From Dyadobacter sp. CY312 (GTDB taxonomy: Bacteria; Bacteroidota; Bacteroidia; Cytophagales; Spirosomataceae): DNA of 64,000 nt. Where the stretch lies: positions 332,521 to 396,520 of the forward strand of contig NZ_JAJUXG010000012.1 in NCBI RefSeq assembly GCF_021390535.1, given 5' to 3'. Both the position numbers and the translations under genes were made by a program. This document shows positions 26,864-38,733 of the stretch, piece after piece; within the stretch, counting starts at the first letter, position 1; every line of letters begins with the position of its first letter. The notes under the pieces are model-generated. The model had not been told where the DNA came from. It did no database searches and saw nothing but the letters and a program-made list of their open reading frames with translations.

Positions 26864-28330
26864 ATGAAAAAATTAAGTTATATAGCCATACTTCTTGGAT
26901 CGGCAGCATTGCTGCCTTCCTGTCAGGATCAGCTGGATCTTCAACCTATATCTCAGACCGTCGTTGGTGGTGACGGAACCGGAACGGCAGGATCATCTAT
27001 CACCAATGCGGCTACTGCCGAAGCTGCTTTGGCGGGGTGTTACTCCATTTTTAAAACCAGCTCAGCGGAGTACTATGTGATGGATAATTACATCATGGCT
27101 GATGGTCGCTCGGATAATTCTTATGCCGGTGCAGACAATGCTGCCTGGTTCGAGGTGGATGAGTTCAGGATATTATCCACGAATGCAGTAGCGGCAAGAG
27201 ACTGGCGTTATCTGTACAACCACATTGCAAGTGCCAATTCAATCATTGCCAATGTTCCAAAGGTAACCGACGCATCACTGAGTGCTGACCGTAAAGCGCA
27301 GATCGTAGGAGAGGCAAAGTTCATACGTGCCCGTGCATATTTTGACCTGGTTCGTTTGTATGGCGATATCCCTTTGGTGGTAGACGAGCTTCCGACCATT
27401 ACATCTTCCAATGTGGCAGAGATATATGGTCAGCTGTATCCGGCGAGCAGTACAGCCGCGGCTGTTTATACACAAATCATCAAAGATCTGGACGAGGCTG
27501 CTGTGGCAGTTCCAAAGACAGGTCCGGATAAAATGACTGTAACACCAGGTGCGGTGTATACGCTTCTTGCAAAAGTACACGCTACTAACAAGGATTGGGA
27601 AAAGGTAAAAGCGAATACTGAAAAAGTGATCGGTCTTGGCTACTCTTTATTGCCAAATTTTGAAGAGCTGTGGGACGGAAAGCATGAAAATAGTGCAGAG
27701 GCCATTTTTGAACTGAACTTTACAGATTGGGCAACCGGTGGAAACTGGGGAACAGGAATGTTTTACGGAACAGACTGGAAGAAATTCAACACGCCTTCCA
27801 ACGATCTTGTTAAAGCGTATGATGATGAAAAAGATGTGGTTCGTAAGGCTTCCACCATTTTCACTGCGGACGTGACAGGTAAATGGTCTGATAAATACTG
27901 GGCGCTTACCAAATTCCCTTTTGCATATAAAATGCGTAACGGAGACGCTTCTCAGAATATTATCATGTACCGATTGGCTGACGTATTGCTTCTAAGAGCA
28001 GAGGCTTTGAATGAAACGGGAGATCTTGCAGGTGCGAAGACACTTTTGAATCAGGTGAGAACGAGAGCGAAACTGGCTGCAAATACTTCTGCTGATCAAG
28101 GCTCTTTGCGTTTGGCTATCGAAAGAGAACGCCGTTTGGAGCTTGCCTTTGAAGGACAGCGTTGGTATGACCTGGTGCGTACCGGAAGAGCAATTCCTGT
28201 TATGGAAGCTGTGAAAGATGGTAACGGTAATAGCTTAAATTACAGTTTGAATGAAGCAAAACTTCTTCTACCTATTCCGCAGGGAGAGATAGATAAAAAC
28301 GAGAATCTTAAGCAGAATCTGGGTTATTAA
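26864..28330 (+). CDS. SusD/RagB family glycan-binding lipoprotein
   Basis: 488 residues. The lipobox is LLPSC (Cys20), so the protein is anchored in the outer membrane and caps the SusC barrel. TPR-like helices of the SusD fold are seen (AKFIRARAYFDLVRLYGDIP near 150; RLAIERERRLELAFEGQRWY near 425) and the C terminus has the usual LLPIPQGEIDKNENLKQN. It follows SusC by 12 bases. Ligand is unknown, probably the same glucan as the GH30 enzyme. Confidence 0.97.
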   Translation: MKKLSYIAILLGSAALLPSCQDQLDLQPISQTVVGGDGTGTAGSSITNAATAEAALAGCYSIFKTSSAEYYVMDNYIMADGRSDNSYAGADNAAWFEVDEFRILSTNAVAARDWRYLYNHIASANSIIANVPKVTDASLSADRKAQIVGEAKFIRARAYFDLVRLYGDIPLVVDELPTITSSNVAEIYGQLYPASSTAAAVYTQIIKDLDEAAVAVPKTGPDKMTVTPGAVYTLLAKVHATNKDWEKVKANTEKVIGLGYSLLPNFEELWDGKHENSAEAIFELNFTDWATGGNWGTGMFYGTDWKKFNTPSNDLVKAYDDEKDVVRKASTIFTADVTGKWSDKYWALTKFPFAYKMRNGDASQNIIMYRLADVLLLRAEALNETGDLAGAKTLLNQVRTRAKLAANTSADQGSLRLAIERERRLELAFEGQRWYDLVRTGRAIPVMEAVKDGNGNSLNYSLNEAKLLLPIPQGEIDKNENLKQNLGY

Positions 28331-28341
28331 GAATTATGTCG

Positions 28342-28379
28342 GCAATGCCGGAGGTGGATTCCGCTTTCGGCATTGCTTT
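28342..28379 (+). terminator. Intra-operon hairpin between SusD and GH30 genes
   Basis: GCAATGCCG (28342-28350) and CGGCATTGC (28368-28376) form a 9-bp stem followed by TTTA. Lying between cotranscribed genes, it may partly terminate or protect the 3' end of the SusC/SusD message so that less GH30 is made. Confidence 0.6.
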
Positions 28380-28393
28380 AATAAACGAATGAG

Positions 28394-29845
28394 ATGAAAA
28401 AAACAACATTGGTTTTTGGTTTGTGCCTTAGTATGGTAATGAACGGCTGTTCTGCGGATTCTCCCAATGAAAGTGTGAAGCATCCGGAAGTGGATGATGC
28501 CGGAAAGGTGGCAGTGTGGGTAACCAATGGCTCTCAGACCAAATTGTTGCAGAAGGAAAATCCGCTGAGCATAGGTAAGAGCAATACGGCTGGGTCTGCG
28601 AATCTGATCAATATCAATTTTGGTACAAAATTTCAGGAAATGGAAGGTTTTGGAGCAGCATTAACGGGCTCTTCCGCTTACCTGATCAACAAGAAAATGG
28701 ATGCCACGCAACGTGCCGCTTTGTTGAAAGATCTTTTTGACCCGGAGGCAGGAATTGGCATGAGTTATTTGAGGGTAACGATGGGAGCGTCTGATTTTTC
28801 GCTAGAAGATTTTACCTACAATGATCTACCGGCAGGACAAACTGATGCTGAACTGAGTAAATTCTCAATCGCAAAGGATCAGGACGATTTGCTCCCGGTT
28901 TTAAAATCGGTTGTAGGTGCACAGCCTGCAATACGCATTATGGCTACGCCCTGGTCGGCGCCGGGTTGGATGAAAAACAACGGGAAACTGGCGGGTGGAA
29001 GTCTGAAACCGGAATGGTATGGCGCATTTGCCAACTATTTTGTAAAATATCTGGATGCATACAAAAAGGAAGGCATCAGCATTGATGCGATTTCAGTTCA
29101 GAACGAGCCATTGCACGAAGCAGCATATCCTTCGATGGGTATGGATGCGGCGGCACAGAATGTTTTTATCAAAAATCACCTTGGACCTGTTTTTAAAACC
29201 AATGGAATTAAGGCCAAAATCCTGTTGTATGATCACAACTGGGACAGACCGGATTATCCGATCGCCATTTTGAGTGATGCTCAGACAAATCCTTTTGTAA
29301 CAGGTTCAGCTTTCCATGCTTATGGTGGAAATGTGTCAGCCATGAGTGAGGTCCACGACAAATTTCCTGACAAAGGACTTTATTTTACCGAAATATCAGG
29401 AGGTCGCTGGGCAACCAATTTCTCGGACAATCTGAAATGGAACATGTCCAATATCTTTATTGGTACCGCCAACAACTGGTCAAAAAATGCATTGTTATGG
29501 AACCTTGCCCTCGACGAAAATGATGGCCCTAAAAACAAGGGGTGCGACAATTGCAGAGGTGTAGTAACAATCGCTGCCAACGGGTCGGTTGTCAAAAACG
29601 TCGAATATTATACCATTGCACACATGTCCAAGTTTATCAGACCGGGTGCATTCAGAGTACAGTCTGATAAATTTACATCTGCGAGCAAACTGGAAAGTTC
29701 AGCCTTTGTGAATACTGACGGAAGCAAAGTCCTTGTGGTTCTGAATCAGGGAGTAGATAATCAGAAGTTTACCGTAAGCGATGGTGCAAATCAATTCAAT
29801 TATACGATTGAGCCTAATTCGGTAGCTACGTTGGTTTGGAAATGA
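28394..29845 (+). CDS. Glycoside hydrolase family 30 lipoprotein (endo-beta-1,6-glucanase or glucosylceramidase-like)
   Basis: 483 residues with a lipobox ending at Cys19, so probably displayed at the cell surface or periplasmic face. The (beta/alpha)8 core starts with EMEGFGAALTGSSAYLI (82-98), the acid/base is Glu238 in SVQNEPLHE and the nucleophile Glu333 in YFTEISGG; a C-terminal beta domain carries WNLALDENDGP and KFIRPGAFRV. Bacterial members cleave beta-1,6-glucan (pustulan) or related beta-glucosides. Position after SusC/SusD makes it the enzyme of a glucan utilisation locus. Exact substrate is inference. Confidence 0.92.
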   Translation: MKKTTLVFGLCLSMVMNGCSADSPNESVKHPEVDDAGKVAVWVTNGSQTKLLQKENPLSIGKSNTAGSANLININFGTKFQEMEGFGAALTGSSAYLINKKMDATQRAALLKDLFDPEAGIGMSYLRVTMGASDFSLEDFTYNDLPAGQTDAELSKFSIAKDQDDLLPVLKSVVGAQPAIRIMATPWSAPGWMKNNGKLAGGSLKPEWYGAFANYFVKYLDAYKKEGISIDAISVQNEPLHEAAYPSMGMDAAAQNVFIKNHLGPVFKTNGIKAKILLYDHNWDRPDYPIAILSDAQTNPFVTGSAFHAYGGNVSAMSEVHDKFPDKGLYFTEISGGRWATNFSDNLKWNMSNIFIGTANNWSKNALLWNLALDENDGPKNKGCDNCRGVVTIAANGSVVKNVEYYTIAHMSKFIRPGAFRVQSDKFTSASKLESSAFVNTDGSKVLVVLNQGVDNQKFTVSDGANQFNYTIEPNSVATLVWK

Positions 29846-29875
29846 TAGAGAAACAATCCTGAAACAGAGATTTAG

Positions 29876-30922
29876 TCACTCGGTGATATTGAAGGCAGAA
29901 GTAGCCTTTTCTTTATTCTTATACCAATTTCGGATGTGATCGATTGCGGGTTTCTCAATATATCTGGTGATGAAATCAGCAAGGCCGATGCAGACCAGAA
30001 TTGATAAGGCCATGGCGGCGTAAATGTGTAAATGCAACGATTCATGGAACGTTCCGATCAATTGTAATCCTATAAACTGATGTAGGAGGTATAAACTATA
30101 AGATATCTTACCCAGGTAGAGCAACGGCTTACGAATAAGAAAGGTCAGTTTTCCGTAAACAAATAAGAAAAAGATTACGTGATAAAGTAGAATGATCCAC
30201 TGATGTTCCAGCAAAGAAATCATCTGATAAGATCTTCCGCCCTTGTCATGAAGGTAGAAGGTGGATAAAAAACACAATGTAATGAGCAGCAGATATTTTA
30301 GAGAGAACCCGTTGACCTTCATCTTGTAAAACAATATTCCGGAGAAGAATAAAGGAAAGTGATTTATCAACTGTAACTTTTTGCCTGCGAACCAGTAGAA
30401 ATTGGGGTACCAGGCAGCAAAATAATGAAAGAGCATAATCCCAATTGTACAACAAAGTGCAATTGGGATTATTCGTTTCAGACCATTGAAAATAAATATG
30501 ATCAGTATCCAGAAGTAAAAAAGAAGCTCAATGAGAAGGGTCCAGTAAGTGCCGTCGAGGTCTTCCTCGCCAAAATAAGCAGGGAACATGGTTAAATTGG
30601 CAGCAAATTGAGATATACTGAAAGTGGAAGGTTGGTAGATCAATATAAAAATTCCGGTGAGTGTTACACATGCCCAGTAGGTAGGATACAGGCGTGAGAA
30701 TCGGGACACGACAAAGTCTTGCCATTTTTTTGTCTTGTTTATCGTAAGAAAAATCACAAACCCGCTGATCATGAAAAAAATATCAACTCCGGTGACACCG
30801 TAGGTGAAATGGAAACCTACTTCCTTTACTTTTTGATATGATGTAAAATGAAATAAAAGGACACTCAGCGCCGCTAATCCTCTTATTGCATCAAGTTCCT
30901 GAAACCGATTAAGTGTGTGCAT
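29876..30922 (-). CDS. Acyltransferase family 3 membrane protein (OafA/YrhL-like)
   Basis: 348 residues with about ten hydrophobic helices. The start RFQELDAIRGLAALSVLLFH contains the family's conserved Arg and His, followed by FFMISGFVIFLT and SRFSRLYPTYWACV, all typical of acyltransferase_3. Such enzymes move O-acetyl or other acyl groups onto polysaccharides or lipids at the inner membrane. It is monocistronic and convergent with the GH30 gene, so its acceptor cannot be deduced. Confidence 0.92.
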   Translation of the reverse strand: MHTLNRFQELDAIRGLAALSVLLFHFTSYQKVKEVGFHFTYGVTGVDIFFMISGFVIFLTINKTKKWQDFVVSRFSRLYPTYWACVTLTGIFILIYQPSTFSISQFAANLTMFPAYFGEEDLDGTYWTLLIELLFYFWILIIFIFNGLKRIIPIALCCTIGIMLFHYFAAWYPNFYWFAGKKLQLINHFPLFFSGILFYKMKVNGFSLKYLLLITLCFLSTFYLHDKGGRSYQMISLLEHQWIILLYHVIFFLFVYGKLTFLIRKPLLYLGKISYSLYLLHQFIGLQLIGTFHESLHLHIYAAMALSILVCIGLADFITRYIEKPAIDHIRNWYKNKEKATSAFNITE

Positions 30923-31080
30923 TCATGTGTTGGTGTTTGGTCTTGCTGCAAACTTTGCATTTAACGAATGACCTGGCATTTCTACTGGTAAATAATCAAT
31001 AGACGCATGGTTATTTAGGTTATGAATTTCATTAGAAAAGTCATGTTTTCAAAATTTATTAAAAATTATTCTCCCTCCAC

Positions 31081-31106
31081 GCAACCGTTGTCGCAAAGCA
31101 ACCGTA
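31081..31106 (+). promoter_or_regulatory. Candidate ECF-type (autoregulated) promoter
   Basis: GCAACC (31081-31086), a 16-base spacer and CGTA (31103-31106) match the general ECF promoter layout (an AAC-containing -35 and a CGT-containing -10, spaced as in sigma-W promoters). It ends 21 bases before the sigma gene ATG, consistent with self-activation. GCAACCGT also recurs as a direct repeat at 31098-31105. Confidence 0.5.
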
Positions 31107-31127
31107 ATTGTAGAAAAATGAAATGGC

Positions 31128-31697
31128 ATGCCTGAGAACAACTCCGCTGTTCTGCAAGAACTACTCGACGGCTGTATGAAAAAAAATCGTCGTAGCCAGG
31201 AATTGCTCTATAAGCAGTTCTATGGATATGCTATGGGGGTATGCCTGAGGTATTCAAAAAACAGGGAATCGGCGAAGGAAATTCTTAACGACGGATTTTT
31301 TAAGGTTTTTACAAAGCTGGATAGTTTTGACACCAATAAATCATTCAAGGTGTGGCTCGGTCGGGTGATGATTAACACGGCTCTGGACCACTACCGGCAT
31401 GAAGTAAAGAGAGATATTTTTGAGACCGCCGAAGCAGGGGAAGATGTGTCGGTGGATGAGAACGTGATCAGTAAGCTGGCTTATGAGGAGTTGGTGGGTC
31501 TTATACAACAACTGACTCCTGCGTACCGGCTTGTGTTTAGTTTGTATGTTATTGATGGTTATAATCATGAAGAAATTGCGGAGCAGTTGAACATCTCCAC
31601 CGGTGCGTCGAAGTCAAATCTGTCTCGTGCCCGGGAAAAGCTAAGAGAAATGTTATCAAAAATAAACATTGACAATTATGACAGAGTTACCAGATGA
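31128..31697 (+). CDS. ECF RNA polymerase sigma factor
   Basis: 189 residues. Region 2 is at about 20-95 (ELLYKQFYGYAMGVCLRYSK, KSFKVWLGRVMINTALDHYR) and region 4 at about 120-178 with the helix-turn-helix YNHEEIAEQLNISTGASKSN. Regions 1.1 and 3 are absent, as in group 4 sigma factors. It directs RNA polymerase to a dedicated promoter, probably its own. The following gene begins 20 bases before its stop, the classic sigma/anti-sigma arrangement. Confidence 0.95.
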   Translation: MPENNSAVLQELLDGCMKKNRRSQELLYKQFYGYAMGVCLRYSKNRESAKEILNDGFFKVFTKLDSFDTNKSFKVWLGRVMINTALDHYRHEVKRDIFETAEAGEDVSVDENVISKLAYEELVGLIQQLTPAYRLVFSLYVIDGYNHEEIAEQLNISTGASKSNLSRAREKLREMLSKINIDNYDRVTR

Positions 31698-33102
31698 CGA
31701 ACTGGATAAACTCTTCAGAAAGTCATCCGAAGAGTTTGATCCAAGTTATGAACCCGCAGACTGGGATGCTTTAAGCAGGCGTCTGGATGAGCATGATGGG
31801 AAGAGTCCGCTTGGCTGGTTGAGGAAATGGTGGCCTTTGGGATTGCTATCACTGCTTATTCCAATGGGCTTGGGCTATTATTGGTTGAAATCTCCCGTAT
31901 CTGATGTCAATCATTCTGCAAATACAGGAAAAAAATATGTGACAGTTAAGGCAAATGAAGTCGAGATACCAGAAAGGAGATCGCAGTCAGCAACGTCCGC
32001 GGAAAAAATTACTGAAACAGAATTAATTCCAGATGAATTGCCAACCGTTTCAGAAACGAGCGTTGCAAAGAGAGCGAGGAACCGTGCTAAAAATGATGTG
32101 CCCGTATATGTCAACCGTTACCGAAAATCCGATGTCGGTTCTCCCCGTAATCTGGTTAGAAAATCCGAGAAGATGGCTTCCGGACTTTTAAGAAAAGAAG
32201 CTGGATATTTTGAATCCGGTCGCTTAAAAAACGAAGCTGGTGAAGGTATATCATCTCCTTTGGAATCAGGAAGAGAGGCAGCCGGGAGCAAAACTTTAAG
32301 CGGTTCGCGTCAAACGTCCACAGATGTGCAGGGTAGTCAGGAAACGATTATACCTGAGGTCGCAGAAATGCAGCAGGGACGCAGTTCAGCAGATGGCGTA
32401 GACTTTATCAATCCATTGCCTTTCACAAAAAATGAAGGTTTGGCGTTGCCTGATATTGATTCACCGGAAACAGTTCCACCGTTAGAAAGAGAGAAACAAA
32501 GGGATATTTCTCCTAAAATGGCGATCCGTTTCGGCTATTCTCCGGATTTGACTACGGTTGGGTTGAAGAACTTTTCCAAGCCGGGATCTGCTGTTTCCAT
32601 GATGATTGAGTACGCTCTCCTTCGCAAATTGTACGTGCAGGCTGGCGTAGTGCGAAGCGTGAAAGATTATAGTGCGGGGGCAGGAGAATACAAGCTGAAT
32701 AAATATGTGACGAATATCAATACACCTTATGGTGTGGACGGAACGTGTACCATGATCGAAATTCCTATGGGCTTCCGTTATGATCTGGTTCAAAATGAAC
32801 GGTCCAGGATATTTGCCGGAGCAGGCTTTGCCTCCTATTACGTTCAAAAGGAAAAATACGACTATAAATATTCCGATTATGTGCACGGGCAGGTGCCTGG
32901 CTGGAAAGGAAAAACAGGCTGGTTTTGGCTGAGTCACAGTACACTGTCGGCCGGTTATGAGCACCGGATTTCTAATAAACTCTCTCTCCTCGCTGAACCC
33001 TATATCCGCATTCCTCTAAAGGGTGTCGGCTATGGAAAGGTAAATCTCGTAACTACAGGTATGTGGCTTTCGCTGCGTTACACACCTGTTTTCAATAAAT
33101 AA
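31678..33102 (+). CDS. Putative anti-sigma protein with transmembrane helix and C-terminal beta-barrel
   Basis: 474 residues. The ATG at 31678 lies inside the sigma gene in another frame. Residues 1-50 are acidic and soluble (DELDKLFRKSSEEFDPSYEP), 51-70 form one transmembrane helix, 71-278 are a Ser/Lys/Glu-rich linker, and 279-474 are strand-rich (FGYSPDLTTVG, FAGAGFASYYVQKEKY, LSLLAEPYIRIPL) and look like an outer-membrane beta-barrel domain ending in SLRYTPVF. Position and topology suggest it controls the sigma factor. A single chain reaching from cytoplasm to outer membrane would be unusual; the barrel could instead be a periplasmic beta domain. Confidence 0.75.
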   Translation: MTELPDDELDKLFRKSSEEFDPSYEPADWDALSRRLDEHDGKSPLGWLRKWWPLGLLSLLIPMGLGYYWLKSPVSDVNHSANTGKKYVTVKANEVEIPERRSQSATSAEKITETELIPDELPTVSETSVAKRARNRAKNDVPVYVNRYRKSDVGSPRNLVRKSEKMASGLLRKEAGYFESGRLKNEAGEGISSPLESGREAAGSKTLSGSRQTSTDVQGSQETIIPEVAEMQQGRSSADGVDFINPLPFTKNEGLALPDIDSPETVPPLEREKQRDISPKMAIRFGYSPDLTTVGLKNFSKPGSAVSMMIEYALLRKLYVQAGVVRSVKDYSAGAGEYKLNKYVTNINTPYGVDGTCTMIEIPMGFRYDLVQNERSRIFAGAGFASYYVQKEKYDYKYSDYVHGQVPGWKGKTGWFWLSHSTLSAGYEHRISNKLSLLAEPYIRIPLKGVGYGKVNLVTTGMWLSLRYTPVFNK

Positions 33103-33151
33103 GCTCAGGGAATTTACTGCTTATTCGCATTCACCAATCAATTATATCACT

Positions 33152-33649
33152 ATGAAAACGTCACAAGCAGAAGGAATGAAAAGGGGAGAATTTTTAAGAA
33201 GTCTTGGTTTAAGCACTTCCACATTGATGGCTTTTTACTGCCTTGGAACAACAATGACTTCATGCGGTTCCAAGGAAGATGATCCGGGCGCAGGTGCCGG
33301 AGCGGGAACAGGTATAAGTGGAACTACAACGGGAAACAGTGTCAATTTTACCATTGATCTCACTAACAGCAGTTACTCCAAATTCAAAACAGCTGGTTCT
33401 TCTGAAATTATTGGAGATGTTCTGGTAGCGTTCACGACTTCGAACGGATATGTAGCGCTATCCAAAAGATGTACCCACGAAGGAAGCCAGGTACAATACC
33501 GTACCCAGCAAAATGACATTTTTTGCATAAGCCATTCATCAGAGTTTTCATTAACTGGTGCCGTTGAGCAAGGCCCTGCTGCAACTGCTTTGAAAGTCTA
33601 CAAAACATCGCTCTCGGCAGATGGAAATACCCTCACTGTAACTGCTTAA
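33152..33649 (+). CDS. Rieske [2Fe-2S] lipoprotein
   Basis: 165 residues. Cluster ligands are Cys107/His109 (CTHEG) and Cys125/His128 (CISHSS), the Rieske C-x-H...C-x2-H pattern. The N terminus combines a Tat-like KRGEFLRSLGLSTS and a cysteine (TSC, Cys38) followed by a Gly/Ala linker, so it is probably a membrane-tethered exported electron carrier. The second motif lacks the usual Gly-Cys-x-x-His glycine pattern seen in bc1 complexes, placing it among the small ferredoxin-like Rieske proteins. It precedes DUF5777 and YceI genes in one apparent operon; redox partner unknown. Confidence 0.9.
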   Translation: MKTSQAEGMKRGEFLRSLGLSTSTLMAFYCLGTTMTSCGSKEDDPGAGAGAGTGISGTTTGNSVNFTIDLTNSSYSKFKTAGSSEIIGDVLVAFTTSNGYVALSKRCTHEGSQVQYRTQQNDIFCISHSSEFSLTGAVEQGPAATALKVYKTSLSADGNTLTVTA

Positions 33650-33667
33650 TCCTCATTTTATTTTGCT

Positions 33668-34552
33668 ATGAAATTACTCCGCATATTAATATTGCTGGCT
33701 GTCCCTGCTATGTCCCAGGCGCAGGATGACCTGCTGAGCCAGTTGCAAAAAAGTGACAGTGCTCAATCGTATCCCGTTACGGCAACCTTCAAGTCTACCC
33801 GGGTTGTAAACGGGCAATCGGTTGAAACGATGAAGAAAAAGCATCTTGATTTCCGTATTTCTCACCGTTTTGGAAGGCTTAATTCCGGTGCATACCAGTT
33901 TTTCGGCCTCGATCAGGCGACCATGCGAATGGGGTTTGAATATGGAATAACGGACCGGTTTATGGTTGGGATAGGAAGGAGTACATCGCAGAAGGTTTAT
34001 GATTTTTTTGGTAAGTATAAAATGATTGAACAGACATCCGGAACAAGGATTGTACCTGTTTCTGTAACACTTTTTGGTGGAGGAGGTATTGCCACAGTCA
34101 ACAAGGAGCTTAAATTTCAGAATAAGATCCACTACACGGCGCAAGTGCTCATTGCCCGCAAATTCAGTGAGAAGTTGTCTTTACAACTTTCTCCCACGTA
34201 TCTGTATCGTAACCGGCCGGAAGTGACGGGAGATGAAAAGCTGCTGCTCGCTGTCGGTATCGGAGGAAGGTATAAGATATCAAAACGTGTTTCGATCAAT
34301 GGCGAATATTTCTGGACGGCCAGGGAGAAAAATACGCTCACTGCGCCATACCACGATTCTATGTCTTTTGGCGTAGATATTGAAACGGGAGGCCATGTTT
34401 TTCAGCTGCATTTTACCAATTCATTGGGCATGATCGAAAAGCAGTTTATTGGTGAAACAGCCGGAACCTGGGGAAAGGGAGACATTCACTACGGATTTAA
34501 TATTTCCCGGACATTCAGTTTTGATAAAAAGAATAAGAAATCAGCCAACTAA
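33668..34552 (+). CDS. DUF5777 family outer-membrane beta-barrel protein
   Basis: 294 residues with a signal peptide (LLRILILLAVPAMSQAQ). The mature part has the DUF5777 pattern: HLDFRISHRFGRLNSGAYQFFGLDQATMRMGFEYGI-type strands, many alternating hydrophobic strands and a C-terminal FNISRTFSF. I quote only the idea of that stretch (about 55-95) rather than a known catalytic motif, because none is visible. These proteins usually accompany YceI and Rieske genes in Bacteroidetes, exactly as here, but their function is unknown. Confidence 0.82.
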   Translation: MKLLRILILLAVPAMSQAQDDLLSQLQKSDSAQSYPVTATFKSTRVVNGQSVETMKKKHLDFRISHRFGRLNSGAYQFFGLDQATMRMGFEYGITDRFMVGIGRSTSQKVYDFFGKYKMIEQTSGTRIVPVSVTLFGGGGIATVNKELKFQNKIHYTAQVLIARKFSEKLSLQLSPTYLYRNRPEVTGDEKLLLAVGIGGRYKISKRVSINGEYFWTAREKNTLTAPYHDSMSFGVDIETGGHVFQLHFTNSLGMIEKQFIGETAGTWGKGDIHYGFNISRTFSFDKKNKKSAN

Positions 34553-34565
34553 ATAACAGTTTGTC

Positions 34566-35129
34566 ATGAGTAAGTATTTATCGATCGCATTTATTCTGGT
34601 AGTTGGCCGTTTGGTTTTGCCATTGGAGACATTGCAGGCGCAGTCTATGTTCTCTACCAGTGCCGGTAATACAAAATTTTCATCTGAGACGCCTCTGGAA
34701 AACATCAACGCGGAAAACAAGAAATCGCAGGCAATTTTGAATACTTCCACAGGTGAGGTTGCCATGCGAATGAATATGAAAGATTTCTCTTTCCCAAATA
34801 AACTGATGCAGGAGCATTTCAATGAAAACTATATAGAATCGGATAAATATCCGACGGCAACGTTTAGCGGGAAAATTGATCAGGCTGTTGATTATTCCAG
34901 GGATGGAGAATATGACGCTTCGGCGACTGGAAAATTCACCGTTCATGGTGTGACCAAAACCAGGACAATCAAGGGTAAAATCAAGGTGGCTGGTGGGAAA
35001 ATTTTACTTACATCCACTTTTCTGGTGGCGCTTGCAGATCATAAAATTGAAGTGCCACAAATCGTGTTCGTTAAAATTGCACAAAATATCACTGTTAAAG
35101 CAGACTATACCTTGCAAGCTGTGAAGTAA
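34566..35129 (+). CDS. YceI family periplasmic protein
   Basis: 187 residues with a hydrophobic N-terminal export signal. YceI lipocalin-like features are present: FPNKLMQEHFNENYIESDKY (about 77-96), PTATFSGKI and the closing FTVHGVTKTRTIKG. YceI proteins bind isoprenoid-type lipids such as polyprenyl chains in a beta-barrel cavity; ligand here is unknown. It ends the five-gene sigma-factor cluster and is followed by a very strong terminator. Confidence 0.9.
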   Translation: MSKYLSIAFILVVGRLVLPLETLQAQSMFSTSAGNTKFSSETPLENINAENKKSQAILNTSTGEVAMRMNMKDFSFPNKLMQEHFNENYIESDKYPTATFSGKIDQAVDYSRDGEYDASATGKFTVHGVTKTRTIKGKIKVAGGKILLTSTFLVALADHKIEVPQIVFVKIAQNITVKADYTLQAVK

Positions 35130-35141
35130 TAGTTGGCTGGA

Positions 35142-35181
35142 AACCCGCGCGCCTGCACCGAAAGATGCAGGCGCGCGGGTT
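35142..35181. terminator. Strong bidirectional terminator (16-bp GC-rich stem)
   Basis: Bases 35142-35157 pair perfectly with 35166-35181 around an 8-base loop (CCGAAAGA). It lies 12 bases after the YceI stop and 4 bases before the stop of the convergent beta-galactosidase gene, so it serves both. Confidence 0.9.
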
Positions 35182-35185
35182 ATGT

Positions 35186-38635
<3,450 letters not shown>

Positions 38636-38733
38636 TTAGATATAAACAAAATAAACTGGGGGAATTCGACCCGGCAAATGAAGTTTTATTTACATAATAC
38701 TTTTAATTTGTCGCCTCTAATTAAATCTTCTCT

